In this document: positions 9,205 through 17,088 of the stretch, piece after piece
How positions within the stretch are numbered: the first letter of the stretch is position 1
Layout of the letters: each line of letters starts with the position of its first letter
DNA from: Sediminicola sp035798135
GTDB lineage: Bacteria; Bacteroidota; Bacteroidia; Flavobacteriales; Flavobacteriaceae
Assembly (NCBI GenBank): GCA_035798135.1
Contig: JAPFBR010000001.1
Coordinates: 372,001-436,000 of the forward strand
DNA: 64,000 nucleotides
Direction of reading: 5' to 3'
Made by a program: the position numbers and the translations under genes
Notes under the pieces: model-generated
What the model saw: only the letters and a program-made list of their open reading frames with translations
The model's database searches: none
Told to the model about the DNA's origin: nothing

Positions 9205-10014
9205 TTAATTTGGCACTCTAAAACTGATACCTGCACTTACTAAAATATCCTGATCATCTGTTATTCCTTTCCCTATGGTGGCATCTAACTGTATATTGTG
9301 TTGCAACAGATAGGTAATCCCAGTATCAAAGAAGTGGTTGGCTGTGGCGCTTTCTGGTAAATCCCCATAGAGTTCTGCGTAAAATCCAAATTTATCCGTA
9401 ATACTGTGGCCAAAGGCTACGGTATAGATGTATGCCAATTCAGGAGAATCATCACCCCATTGAGCCCCTACATTGTAGGACAGGTTGGATTTTTCAGATA
9501 AGGTATGCGAAAAGGCAAACCTAAAATCTGCCCCTGTGGTCTGTGGTTTAAAATCCTTACTCGCTGTAAAGGGCAAAAACAAGTGCCCAATCAAGCCAAT
9601 TTCCGGCGCTCCATTTTTCTCTTCCGCAATCCCTACTTTAACTCCCAACAAAAGGGGCGAAAGACCGTTCAACTCACCATTGGTTCCAAGTCCGCCAATT
9701 TTAGTTTTTTGTGTCTCCAAGTCCCAGCCAACACGAAGTTCCAAATTATCCAAAAGACCGTATCGTAATAAAGTGGTGTTGTAAACCGTCCTTTCCAATT
9801 TAACATTGTTATCTTCAAAGGATTCGTACAATCCCCCTGTTTCCACTTGTAAATACCCCTTGGGCACCAAGGTTGGAGCTTCCGTAGCATCTGGCCTATC
9901 CGTTACTATAGTGCCAGGACCGGGATTCTCTTGTTGGGCGTGCAAGATTATAGTAGACCCCAACATGGACATTAGAAAAATAATTGAAATACCTATTTGT
10001 TGATTCCTTTTCAT
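9205..10014 (-). CDS. Outer-membrane beta-barrel protein, MetA-pathway/transporter-like
   Basis: A 269-residue exported protein. A signal peptide of about 26 residues ends in LHAQ. The mature start 'PGTIVTDRPDATEAPTLVPKGYLQVETG' is the signature of the family annotated as putative MetA-pathway-of-phenol-degradation or transporter proteins, and the alternating strands that follow ('LRYGLLDNLELRVGWD', 'LSYNVGAQWGD', 'KFGFYAELYGDLP') fit a 12-14 strand barrel. Its ATG overlaps the stop of the regulator gene (TAATG), and it sits directly before the binding protein, so it is inferred to act in metal passage across the outer membrane rather than phenol degradation. Confidence 0.8.
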   Translation of the reverse strand: MKRNQQIGISIIFLMSMLGSTIILHAQQENPGPGTIVTDRPDATEAPTLVPKGYLQVETGGLYESFEDNNVKLERTVYNTTLLRYGLLDNLELRVGWDLETQKTKIGGLGTNGELNGLSPLLLGVKVGIAEEKNGAPEIGLIGHLFLPFTASKDFKPQTTGADFRFAFSHTLSEKSNLSYNVGAQWGDDSPELAYIYTVAFGHSITDKFGFYAELYGDLPESATANHFFDTGITYLLQHNIQLDATIGKGITDDQDILVSAGISFRVPN

Positions 10015-10667
10015 TATGAAATTTTAATATATAAATTAGAAGCTATTTGATTTGATATATGCTCCCGGCGATCACCAATTTTGATATAAAAGGAACTATC
10101 GAATTCTTCTTTTTCCAGAATAGTGATCTCATCGCCAAGGGCAATTTGATTTTTATCCAAAAACTTTAGAAAAGCTGTGGAGGAGTCCTTTACACCTACA
10201 CAAATCCCCTTTGATTCCACAGGAACCTCACTGAGCAGTTTGCGATTCCCCTGTTTAAACGTCCCATTTTTATCAGGGATGGGATCCCCGTGTGGGTCAT
10301 ATTTTGGGTAATTCAATAAGGTATCCAACTTGTCTATCAGCTTATCACTTTTAATGTGTTCCAGTTGCTCCGCAACCTCATGAACTTCATCCCATGAAAA
10401 ATCCAGTTTCTCCACCAAGAAGACCTCCCAAAGGCGATGCTTTCTAATAATCCCTAAAGCAGTTTTTATGCCGAAGTCGGTCAATGAAACCCCTTGGTAC
10501 TTTTTGTAGTTCACCAGCTCCTTTTCGGACAGTTTTTTGACCATATCCGTGACTGAGGAAGGCTTGGTTTCCATCTCTTCTGCTATGGCATTGGTGGATA
10601 CTTCCTCCGTGCCTTTATTTCCCAAATGAAATATTGTCTTAATGTAGTTCTCTTCAGAACGAGTCAT
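10014..10667 (-). CDS. MntR/DtxR family metal-dependent transcriptional regulator
   Basis: A 217-residue iron/manganese-dependent repressor. The ATG at 10667 gives the canonical start 'MTRSEENYIKTIFHL'; a TTG seven codons upstream is open but lies in the promoter box. Residues 1-65 form the winged helix, about 66-140 the dimerisation and metal domain, and the last ~75 an SH3-like FeoA domain ('LGDEITILEKEEFDSSFYIKIGD'). His77, Glu100, Glu103 and His104 match the MntR ligands, with Glu where DtxR has Cys102, which points to Mn sensing. Asn7 and Lys10 replace Asp8 and Glu11 of Bacillus MntR. First gene of the operon; likely autoregulated through the palindrome at 10719-10734. Confidence 0.9.
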   Translation of the reverse strand: MTRSEENYIKTIFHLGNKGTEEVSTNAIAEEMETKPSSVTDMVKKLSEKELVNYKKYQGVSLTDFGIKTALGIIRKHRLWEVFLVEKLDFSWDEVHEVAEQLEHIKSDKLIDKLDTLLNYPKYDPHGDPIPDKNGTFKQGNRKLLSEVPVESKGICVGVKDSSTAFLKFLDKNQIALGDEITILEKEEFDSSFYIKIGDRREHISNQIASNLYIKIS

Positions 10668-10685
10668 AATCTTTATAAGTTTAGG

Positions 10686-10693
10686 CAAAAATA
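10686..10693 (-). promoter_or_regulatory. Promoter -7 box of the metal-uptake operon
   Basis: The minus strand reads TATTTTTG, a perfect TAnnTTTG element, 19 bases before the ATG of the regulator gene. This gives a very short leader. No TTG is seen at the usual spacing, but the palindrome at 10719-10734 lies just upstream of the expected -33 position. Confidence 0.45.
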
Positions 10694-10718
10694 CGTTTTT
10701 TGTATCTAAAAATAAATT

Positions 10719-10734
10719 TTTAGAGGTGTCTAAA
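10719..10734. promoter_or_regulatory. Palindromic candidate operator for the MntR-like regulator
   Basis: A perfect inverted repeat, TTTAGA-GGTG-TCTAAA on the plus strand, with 6-bp arms and a 4-bp spacer, upstream of the regulator gene. The A/T-rich palindrome with TTTAG arms resembles sites of DtxR/MntR-type repressors. A related half (TTTTTAGATAC on the minus strand) lies at about 10702-10712, closer to the promoter. Confidence 0.5.
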
Positions 10735-10924
10735 TTTAAATAAAGCTAAATTTAACAAATTGATTGCCAGCTGTCATGAATCCGCATCCAATAAATTGCC
10801 AACTTTCTTTACTCCTATATCACTTTAACTCATATATTCCAGCCTAAGGCCATCCCAAAAAATGATCCATAATCCCATTCCTTGTCGTCTGAATAAAATC
10901 ATAATCCAGCGTTGAAAATAGACC

Positions 10925-10954
10925 TTTGCGCTTCCTCTTTAATTTGTATTTTTG
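10925..10954 (+). promoter_or_regulatory. Promoter of the lycopene cyclase gene
   Basis: TTTG at 10925-10928 and TATTTTTG at 10947-10954 are spaced by 18 bases, matching the Bacteroidota -33/-7 consensus. The start codon follows 70 bases downstream. Confidence 0.55.
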
Positions 10955-11024
10955 AAGGAGATCAAACTCTTTCAATGTAAAGCAGTACTTAAAGAATTCC
11001 ATAGGTCTGGATATAAAATACAAT

Positions 11025-12182
11025 ATGGATACATTCGACTATATCATAATTGGAGCCGGGGCTGGTGGATTCATGCTTGCCGAAGCCCTGGGGAAAGATG
11101 CTTTTTTTAAGGACAAATCCATCTTATTATTGGATAAGGACTCCAAGAACAAAAATGATAGAACATGGTGTTTTTGGGAGAACGGCCAAGGGGATTTTGA
11201 TGCTATTCTCCATAAAACATGGAGCAACATATATTTTGGTGGCCCTACCTTTAATGCAAAATTGAAAATAGCTCCGTATTCATATAAAATGGTCAGGGGC
11301 ATTGACTTTTATTCCTTCTACAAAAACAAGATAGCCTCTTATCCCAATATCACTTTTAAAACTGATACTGTATTGAATATTGAGGATTCGGATCGGGAAG
11401 TTTTTGTTAAAACGGAAAATGCCAGGTATACGGCTAAAAAAGTATTCAATAGTATCTTGGACTATAAGGTATTGAAGGACCAGACCAAATACCCTTTATT
11501 ACAGCAGCACTTCATTGGATGGTTCGTTAAAACGGAAAAGCCCGTTTTTGATATGGACCAAGCTACCTTTATGGATTTCTCCATTCCCCAAAAAGGAAAT
11601 ACTCGCTTCATGTATGTGCTTCCCTTTTCGGAGACAGAAGCCTTGGTGGAATACACCTTATTTTCCGAAAACCTACTACCAGAAGCTGAATACGAAGACG
11701 CTATTGCCTCCTATTTAAGGGACCAGTTGCATTGTGACCAATTTTCGATCGTGGACAAGGAAAAGGGCAATATCCCCATGACCTGCTTCGATTTTAATGT
11801 TTTTAACAGCAAAAACCTTTTGCATATAGGCATGGCAGGTGGGTGGGCAAAACCCAGTTCCGGCTATACTTTTAGATACGCATGGAAAAAGACGAAACTC
11901 TTGGTTTCTTACTTAAAGGAAGACGGACCACTACATAGGTTCTCCAAGAAGGACCGATTTTGGTACTATGACTTACTCTTGTTGGATATTCTGCATAAAG
12001 ACAATGGGAAAGGCGAGTTGATTTTTGGGAAGCTCTTTAAAAATAGGTCTCCTCAACTTATTTTTAAATTTCTGGACGAAGAGACCAATATATGGGAAGA
12101 CCTTAAAATTATTACGGCTTGCCCAATTTATGACTTTACCGAAGCCCTTCTAAGAAGGCTTTTCTTAAAGAAGCAAAATTAA
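11025..12182 (+). CDS. crtY: Lycopene cyclase family protein (CrtY type)
   Basis: A 385-residue FAD/NAD-dependent enzyme that should close the beta-ionone rings of lycopene to give beta-carotene. The N-terminal Rossmann motif is 'DYIIIGAGAGGFMLAEAL'; 'RTWCFWE' and 'YTFRYAWKKT' further on are typical of plant/bacterial-type beta-cyclases, and the length is normal. Other carotenoid genes (crtB, crtI, crtZ) are absent from the window, so this is a detached carotenoid gene, though the polyprenyl synthase at 12793 could supply precursor. It is followed by a GNAT gene after 14 bp, likely in one transcript. Carotenoids of this kind colour many flavobacteria. Confidence 0.85.
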   Translation: MDTFDYIIIGAGAGGFMLAEALGKDAFFKDKSILLLDKDSKNKNDRTWCFWENGQGDFDAILHKTWSNIYFGGPTFNAKLKIAPYSYKMVRGIDFYSFYKNKIASYPNITFKTDTVLNIEDSDREVFVKTENARYTAKKVFNSILDYKVLKDQTKYPLLQQHFIGWFVKTEKPVFDMDQATFMDFSIPQKGNTRFMYVLPFSETEALVEYTLFSENLLPEAEYEDAIASYLRDQLHCDQFSIVDKEKGNIPMTCFDFNVFNSKNLLHIGMAGGWAKPSSGYTFRYAWKKTKLLVSYLKEDGPLHRFSKKDRFWYYDLLLLDILHKDNGKGELIFGKLFKNRSPQLIFKFLDEETNIWEDLKIITACPIYDFTEALLRRLFLKKQN

Positions 12183-12196
12183 TATATGAGGATAGA

Positions 12197-12778
12197 ATGA
12201 TTCAAACGCGTATAGGAAATTCATCTGACATCATAGGGGTCCTCAAACTACAGGAACAGAATCTCTACAGAAATTTGTCCGAAGAAGAATTGAAAAATGG
12301 GTTTGTGACCACGCCTTTTTCACGAAAACAAATTGAGGAAATCATTGCTCAAAAAGGGTTATTTGTATGCCTTAATGAACAACAAATGGTGATTGCCTAT
12401 GTTTTTGCAGGGAGTTGGGATTATTTTTCACAATGGGAAATATTCAATTTAATGACCTTAAGGTTTCCTAAACTATCCTTTGGCACTATTCCAATCACCA
12501 CAACAAACAGTTTTCAATACGGTCCCATTTGTATCCATAAAGACTACCGTGGCCAAGGAATCATCAATAACATATTCGAAGCAATGCGTCTTGTCTATGT
12601 TAACAAATATCCCATCAGCATTACTTTTATCAATAAAATAAACGTGATTTCTACGCGAGCCCATACGCAAAAATTGGGGTGGCTGGTAGTTGATGAATTT
12701 GAATTCAACAACAATACCTATATCGCTCTAGCTTTGGACATGACTAAAAGTGTTCTTAAAAAGGACAAAAGGACTTAG
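12197..12778 (+). CDS. GNAT family N-acetyltransferase
   Basis: A 193-residue acyl-CoA-dependent acetyltransferase of unknown substrate. The acetyl-CoA pyrophosphate loop is visible as 'CIHKDYRGQGIINNIFEAM' at about residues 112-130, following a beta strand 'QYGPICI'. The N-terminal half has the usual 'MIQTRIGNSSDIIGVLKLQ' start. It sits 14 bp after the lycopene cyclase gene and converges on the polyprenyl synthase. A link to carotenoid chemistry is not indicated by sequence. Confidence 0.8.
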   Translation: MIQTRIGNSSDIIGVLKLQEQNLYRNLSEEELKNGFVTTPFSRKQIEEIIAQKGLFVCLNEQQMVIAYVFAGSWDYFSQWEIFNLMTLRFPKLSFGTIPITTTNSFQYGPICIHKDYRGQGIINNIFEAMRLVYVNKYPISITFINKINVISTRAHTQKLGWLVVDEFEFNNNTYIALALDMTKSVLKKDKRT

Positions 12779-12792
12779 TTTTAGGGATAGTC

Positions 12793-13767
12793 CTAAACTT
12801 TACGCTTCATGAGGCTCTCCCCAAAACGTTGCAAGATTTCTTTCTTATCTGGTGAAATATCCATTTTATCCAATACTTCGAAGGCATTATTGGTGTATTT
12901 TTCAATTTCGTCCCTGGTCTGCTGCGCCGCGGTACTCTCAATAAAAATATCCTTGACCGTATTTATTTTTGCCGTAGCATCCTTTGGCCTTATTGAAAAC
13001 AAATGTGACAATTCTTGGGCTTGAAGTGGTGTGGCCATCTCCAATGATTTGAGGTACAAAAATGTTTTTTTGTTCTCTATAATATCGCCCCCCACCTGTT
13101 TGCCAAATGTCTTAGGGTCACCAAAAACGTCCAGGTAATCATCCTGTAACTGAAAGGCAATTCCCAAATACCTCCCGAACTCGTAAATAGCATGTTGGGA
13201 GGTGGCTGAAGCTCCTGCAATAATAGCCCCCATTTTCATAGCTGCAGCTACCAATACAGCAGTCTTATATTCAATCATCTTGATGTATTCAGGAATAGTA
13301 ACATCTTCCCTATCCTCAAAATCCACATCATACTGTTGTCCCTCGCACACCTCTAATGCAGTTTTACTGAACAGTTTTAAAAGCTCCTTATAGACCTGTC
13401 CTTCATAGCGTTCAAAATATTGAATGGCACTGATGAGCATGGCATCTCCTGAAAGAATACCTGTGTTGATGTCCCACTTTTCATGTACGGTAACCTTTCC
13501 CCTGCGCAAAGGGGCATCGTCCATAATATCATCATGTACCAATGAAAAATTATGGAAAACTTCCACTGCCAATGCGGCATCCATTGCTTCTTTATAGTCT
13601 TTCCCAAATATATCTGTAGTCATCAGGGTCAATACGGGCCGCAAACGCTTCCCCCCCAATCCTAAAATATAACTGATGGGGGCATATAAATTCTCTGGCT
13701 CCCTGGTAGTGGTTTTGGCCTCTAAATAATTGATGAATTCTGAACGGTACTGATCTATGGTGAGCAT
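12793..13767 (-). CDS. Polyprenyl synthetase family protein (trans-prenyl diphosphate synthase)
   Basis: A 324-residue enzyme that condenses isopentenyl diphosphate onto an allylic diphosphate. The first aspartate-rich motif is 'HDDIMDDAPLRRG' (residues 78-90) and the second is 'QLQDDYLDVFGDP'; 'GGKRLRP' near residue 38 binds diphosphate. The ATG at 13767 gives the usual start 'MLTIDQYRSEF'; a TTG ten codons upstream is less likely. Chain length cannot be told from sequence alone: the product could be geranylgeranyl diphosphate for carotenoids or a longer chain for menaquinone. It faces the divergent tetR gene across a 161-base gap. Confidence 0.9.
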   Translation of the reverse strand: MLTIDQYRSEFINYLEAKTTTREPENLYAPISYILGLGGKRLRPVLTLMTTDIFGKDYKEAMDAALAVEVFHNFSLVHDDIMDDAPLRRGKVTVHEKWDINTGILSGDAMLISAIQYFERYEGQVYKELLKLFSKTALEVCEGQQYDVDFEDREDVTIPEYIKMIEYKTAVLVAAAMKMGAIIAGASATSQHAIYEFGRYLGIAFQLQDDYLDVFGDPKTFGKQVGGDIIENKKTFLYLKSLEMATPLQAQELSHLFSIRPKDATAKINTVKDIFIESTAAQQTRDEIEKYTNNAFEVLDKMDISPDKKEILQRFGESLMKRKV

Positions 13768-13878
13768 TAAGCCAATTTTTGTCCAAAAATACACCAAAAC
13801 AATAAATCATCACATACTCATGGGCGATTAAGAACAGGTGCTTTACCCCCAAGTTTCGGTTAATTACAAATAAACTTT

Positions 13879-13906
13879 GGAAACTTATTTTGTTTTTAAA
13901 GTTTCC
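13879..13906. promoter_or_regulatory. Inverted-repeat candidate operator over the tetR promoter
   Basis: GGAAACTT (13879-13886) and AAGTTTCC (13899-13906) form a perfect 8-bp inverted repeat with a 12-base spacer that contains the -33 TTG at 13890-13892. The position is what is expected for autorepression by the TetR-family product of the next gene. Confidence 0.55.
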
Positions 13907-13919
13907 AGAAGTATATTTG
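13890..13919 (+). promoter_or_regulatory. Promoter of the tetR-RND efflux operon
   Basis: TTG at 13890-13892, a 19-base spacer, and TATATTTG at 13912-13919 match the Bacteroidota consensus closely. The ATG of the regulator is at 13929, so the leader is only a few bases. Confidence 0.65.
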
Positions 13920-13928
13920 CAGCCTATT

Positions 13929-14534
13929 ATGAGAGAAACTATCATAGAAAAATCGTCGGAATTATTCTTGAGACTAGGATTCAAGAGCATCACAATGGAT
14001 GATATTGCCCACGAAATGGGCATTTCCAAGAAGACCATTTATATCCATTTCAATAACAAAACGAACTTGGTAGAGGAATGTACCATGTACATTTTCCATA
14101 AAATAGTTGATAATATCAGCTGTATTAGGGACCTCAACAAAAATCCGATCGAAGAGTTATACGAGATCAAAAAAATGGTCATGGTGCATTTACACGATGA
14201 AAGAGGCTCCACAGAATATCAGTTACACAAATACTATCCAAAAATTTTTATCGCCCTTAGAAAAAAGCAATTCCAAATTATGGAAGAATGTATTGTTGAT
14301 AACATAAGAAAAGGGCTTGGCGAAGGAATTTACCGTGAAAATATCAACGTTGATTTTATAGGTAGAATATATTTCTCCGGTGTTACCAGCCTAAAAGATC
14401 ACGACATATTTCCGGAAGACCAGTTTCCCATCAACCTGCTAATGGATGATTTTTTGGAATACCATCTCCGTGGTATTGTTACCCCAAAGGGAAGAAAAAT
14501 ATTAAATGCTATAATTAATTCAAATCACGAATAA
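13929..14534 (+). CDS. TetR/AcrR family transcriptional regulator
   Basis: A 201-residue repressor of the TetR type. The N-terminal helix-turn-helix is clear: 'IIEKSSELFLRLGFKSITMDDIAHEMGISKKTIYIHFNNKTNLVEEC' at about residues 5-50. The remaining helical domain would bind ligand and dimerise. The ATG at 13929 is chosen over a TTG 13 codons upstream, which would start inside the promoter. The next gene, TolC, begins right after the stop (TAAATG), so regulator and pump form one operon, and the inverted repeat at 13879-13906 supports self-control. The inducer is unknown. Confidence 0.9.
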   Translation: MRETIIEKSSELFLRLGFKSITMDDIAHEMGISKKTIYIHFNNKTNLVEECTMYIFHKIVDNISCIRDLNKNPIEELYEIKKMVMVHLHDERGSTEYQLHKYYPKIFIALRKKQFQIMEECIVDNIRKGLGEGIYRENINVDFIGRIYFSGVTSLKDHDIFPEDQFPINLLMDDFLEYHLRGIVTPKGRKILNAIINSNHE

Positions 14535-15872
14535 ATGAAACAGTTTATACTGACCGTCTTAATCCTAATTATAGGCATCTCTGGCTTGGCCCAAGAGCAA
14601 GCTACTCCTAGCTTTACCCTAGAGGAGGCCGTGGCCTATGCTTTGGAGAATAATTATAAGGCCATTAATGCAAACAAGGATATCATTGACGCCCAAAAAC
14701 AAAAATGGGAAACCATCGCCGGAGGCCTACCTCAAATAGAAGGGGCGGTAAGCTACCAAAATCAACTGAAGCAACCGGTATCCCTTATTCCTGCAGAATT
14801 TTTTGGCGGAGAACCAGGGACATTTGCCCCCATCATCTTTGGCCAACAACAAACGGCCAGTGCTACGGCCACGCTAAAACAGCAAATTTTTGATGGTTCC
14901 TATATCGTTGGTGTACAGGCCTCAAAAGCGTTTATCAGCTACAGTGCCAACAACAAGGAAAAAACTGATCTTGAAGTCCGTAAAGCAGTGGTAGAAGCCT
15001 ATGGCAATGTGCTTCTTGCCAGGGAAAGCGTTGTAATTTTCAAAAAAAACAGGGAGACCCTGAACAAAAACCTATATGAGACCAAAAAAATATATGAAAA
15101 TGGCCTAGGAGACGAAGAAAGTGTGGACCAATTACAGATTACCCTTTCGTCCGTAGAGAACCAATTGCGCAATTCTGAACGTCTCGAAAAACTGACCCTT
15201 CAAATGTTAAACTTGGTAATGGGGCTGGACATCACAACACCCACTATTTTAAAGGAAGATCTTGATACCCTTTCCCAAAAAGAAATGGACCTAAGGTTGT
15301 TGGACCAAGAGTTGACGATGAAAAATAACGTGGATTACAAATTGGCATTTAATCTTAACGAACAGCGCTTTTTTGAACTAAAGTTGGCAAAAAGTAGGGC
15401 CTTGCCCACTTTGAATGCATTTTTGAATTACGGTTCCACAGCATATAGCCAAAATTTCGACTTCTTTAACGGTGATCAACAATGGTTCGATTCGTCCATC
15501 CTTGGGTTTGATCTTAGCATACCTCTTTTCAGCTCCTTTAAAAGAAGTGCAACTACCTCACGGGCCAAAATTGCCCTGGAAAAAGCTAAGACCCAGTTAG
15601 AGGAGGCTAAAGAAAATATCCGTCTGCAATTGGAAAATGCCAAGAGTGAATACCTATTCTCCATCGAACAATACGACACCTCCAAAGCCAACCTAGCCCT
15701 TGCGGAGCGCATAGAACATAAGAACCAGATCAAATACTTTGAAGGGCTGGCCTCGAGCTTTGAACTTAGGCAGGCACAAACCCAATTGTACACGGCCCAG
15801 CAGGAATATCTTCAGTCCATGGTAAGTGTCATCAACAAGAAAACCGAACTGGAAACCATTATCAATAACTAA
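14535..15872 (+). CDS. TolC family outer-membrane efflux protein
   Basis: A 445-residue outer-membrane channel for an RND pump. The signal peptide 'MKQFILTVLILIIGISGLAQ' is followed by 'FTLEEAVAYALENNYKAI', the usual start of an OEP repeat. Two OEP repeats are recognisable (about 30-225 and 235-440), with long coiled-coil helices such as 'RAKIALEKAKTQLEEAKENIRLQLENAKSEYLFS'. The length is normal. It starts directly after the tetR stop and precedes the adaptor gene by 40 bp. Confidence 0.92.
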   Translation: MKQFILTVLILIIGISGLAQEQATPSFTLEEAVAYALENNYKAINANKDIIDAQKQKWETIAGGLPQIEGAVSYQNQLKQPVSLIPAEFFGGEPGTFAPIIFGQQQTASATATLKQQIFDGSYIVGVQASKAFISYSANNKEKTDLEVRKAVVEAYGNVLLARESVVIFKKNRETLNKNLYETKKIYENGLGDEESVDQLQITLSSVENQLRNSERLEKLTLQMLNLVMGLDITTPTILKEDLDTLSQKEMDLRLLDQELTMKNNVDYKLAFNLNEQRFFELKLAKSRALPTLNAFLNYGSTAYSQNFDFFNGDQQWFDSSILGFDLSIPLFSSFKRSATTSRAKIALEKAKTQLEEAKENIRLQLENAKSEYLFSIEQYDTSKANLALAERIEHKNQIKYFEGLASSFELRQAQTQLYTAQQEYLQSMVSVINKKTELETIINN

Positions 15873-15912
15873 GCGATCAATCAATACATAGCTATCTTAT
15901 AATACAATTCAA

Positions 15913-17082
15913 ATGAAAAAAATCTATTACATCCTTGTAACCGCCATTCTTCTTACCGCTTGTGGTAATAATGGACAACAAACCGTAGACAGCCTTATAG
16001 AAGCTGGTGATATTGAAGCCCTACGAGCCAAAAAAAGCGAACTTTCGGAGCAACTAAAAACTACCGATAGAGAAATAAAACTTCTTGACTCTGCAATTTC
16101 AACTTACAATTTGGACGAAAAACTGCCATTGGTCACCACCGTTAAAGCAGCGGAACAAAAATTTGAACATTTTTTGGAATTACAAGGAGATGTAATGACC
16201 AAACAAAATGTATTGATCTATCCCGAAATGGCCGGGACATTACAAAAGGTATATGTTCAAAAAGGACAGCAGGTTAGTAAAGGTCAGCTATTGGCCACTA
16301 TAGATGATGGGGGGTTGGGAAGCCAATTAGAGCAGCTAAAAACACAGGCTGAATTGGCAAGAACAACATTTGAGCGTCAAAAGCGCTTATGGGACCAAAA
16401 AATAGGCTCTGAAATACAATACCTTCAAGCCAAATCCAACTACGAGGCACAGCAAAACTCAGTGAAGCAATTTCAAAGCCAATTGGAAAAATCCTCAATT
16501 AGAGCTCCTTTCTCTGGAATCATTGACAATGTGATCAAAGACCAAGGAACAGTGGTTTCACCTGGACCGGGATCCGAAGTGTTCCGAATTGTAAACCTTT
16601 CAGATATGTATATCGATGTGGAAGTTCCTGAAACATATTTAGGTAGTGTTACCAAAGGGAAAGAGGCTAAAGTATTCTTTCCTGTTCTTGGGGACAGTGC
16701 TCTCACCAAAATTCGCCAGACTGGAAATTTCATCAATCCTAGCAACCGATCCTTTAGTGTGGAGATACCTGTGCCCAACCAAAATGGGAATATAAAACCT
16801 AATCTATCGGCCAAGGTACGTATCAACGACTATACCAGCGAAAAAGCCATTTTAATTCCACAGAGCATTGTTTCTGAAAACGCCGAAGGGGAGCAATATG
16901 CCTATATCGCCATGGAGCCAAATGCGGATAATGAAGCCATAGCCAAGAAAATAATAATTACTACCGGGAAGACCCAAGGAGCCCTGATAGAAGTGCTCTC
17001 TGGAATAGAAGATGGAAACCAAGTGATCAAAGAAGGAGCGAGAAGCGTTAAAGATGGTCAAAAAGTAAAAATCATAAACTAA
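15913..17082 (+). CDS. RND efflux periplasmic adaptor (membrane fusion) lipoprotein
   Basis: A 389-residue adaptor that joins pump and TolC channel. 'MKKIYYILVTAILLTAC' is a lipoprotein signal with Cys17 as the anchor. Residues about 25-65 are a coiled coil ('IEALRAKKSELSEQLKTTDREIKLLDSA'), then the barrel-sandwich (lipoyl-like) half motif 'GTLQKVYVQKGQQVSKGQLLATIDD', an alpha-hairpin at about 140-195, the second half 'SSIRAPFSGIIDNVIKDQGTVVSPG', and the beta-barrel domain. The stop directly abuts the pump gene. The substrate cannot be deduced. Confidence 0.92.
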   Translation: MKKIYYILVTAILLTACGNNGQQTVDSLIEAGDIEALRAKKSELSEQLKTTDREIKLLDSAISTYNLDEKLPLVTTVKAAEQKFEHFLELQGDVMTKQNVLIYPEMAGTLQKVYVQKGQQVSKGQLLATIDDGGLGSQLEQLKTQAELARTTFERQKRLWDQKIGSEIQYLQAKSNYEAQQNSVKQFQSQLEKSSIRAPFSGIIDNVIKDQGTVVSPGPGSEVFRIVNLSDMYIDVEVPETYLGSVTKGKEAKVFFPVLGDSALTKIRQTGNFINPSNRSFSVEIPVPNQNGNIKPNLSAKVRINDYTSEKAILIPQSIVSENAEGEQYAYIAMEPNADNEAIAKKIIITTGKTQGALIEVLSGIEDGNQVIKEGARSVKDGQKVKIIN

Positions 17083-17088
17083 GTGTCC

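Larger units (their letters stand above)
10668..11024. other. Divergent control region between mntR-like gene and lycopene cyclase gene
   Basis: No gene is seen in these 357 bases. The left part holds the promoter and palindrome of the metal operon (minus strand), the right part a good promoter for the lycopene cyclase gene (plus strand). The middle, about 10760-10920, shows no clear element. Confidence 0.6.

Noticed and set aside
17083..17088. GTG as the start of the RND pump gene
   Set aside because: An in-frame ATG two codons later gives an equally good start; the difference is only two residues and no signal decides strongly for GTG.
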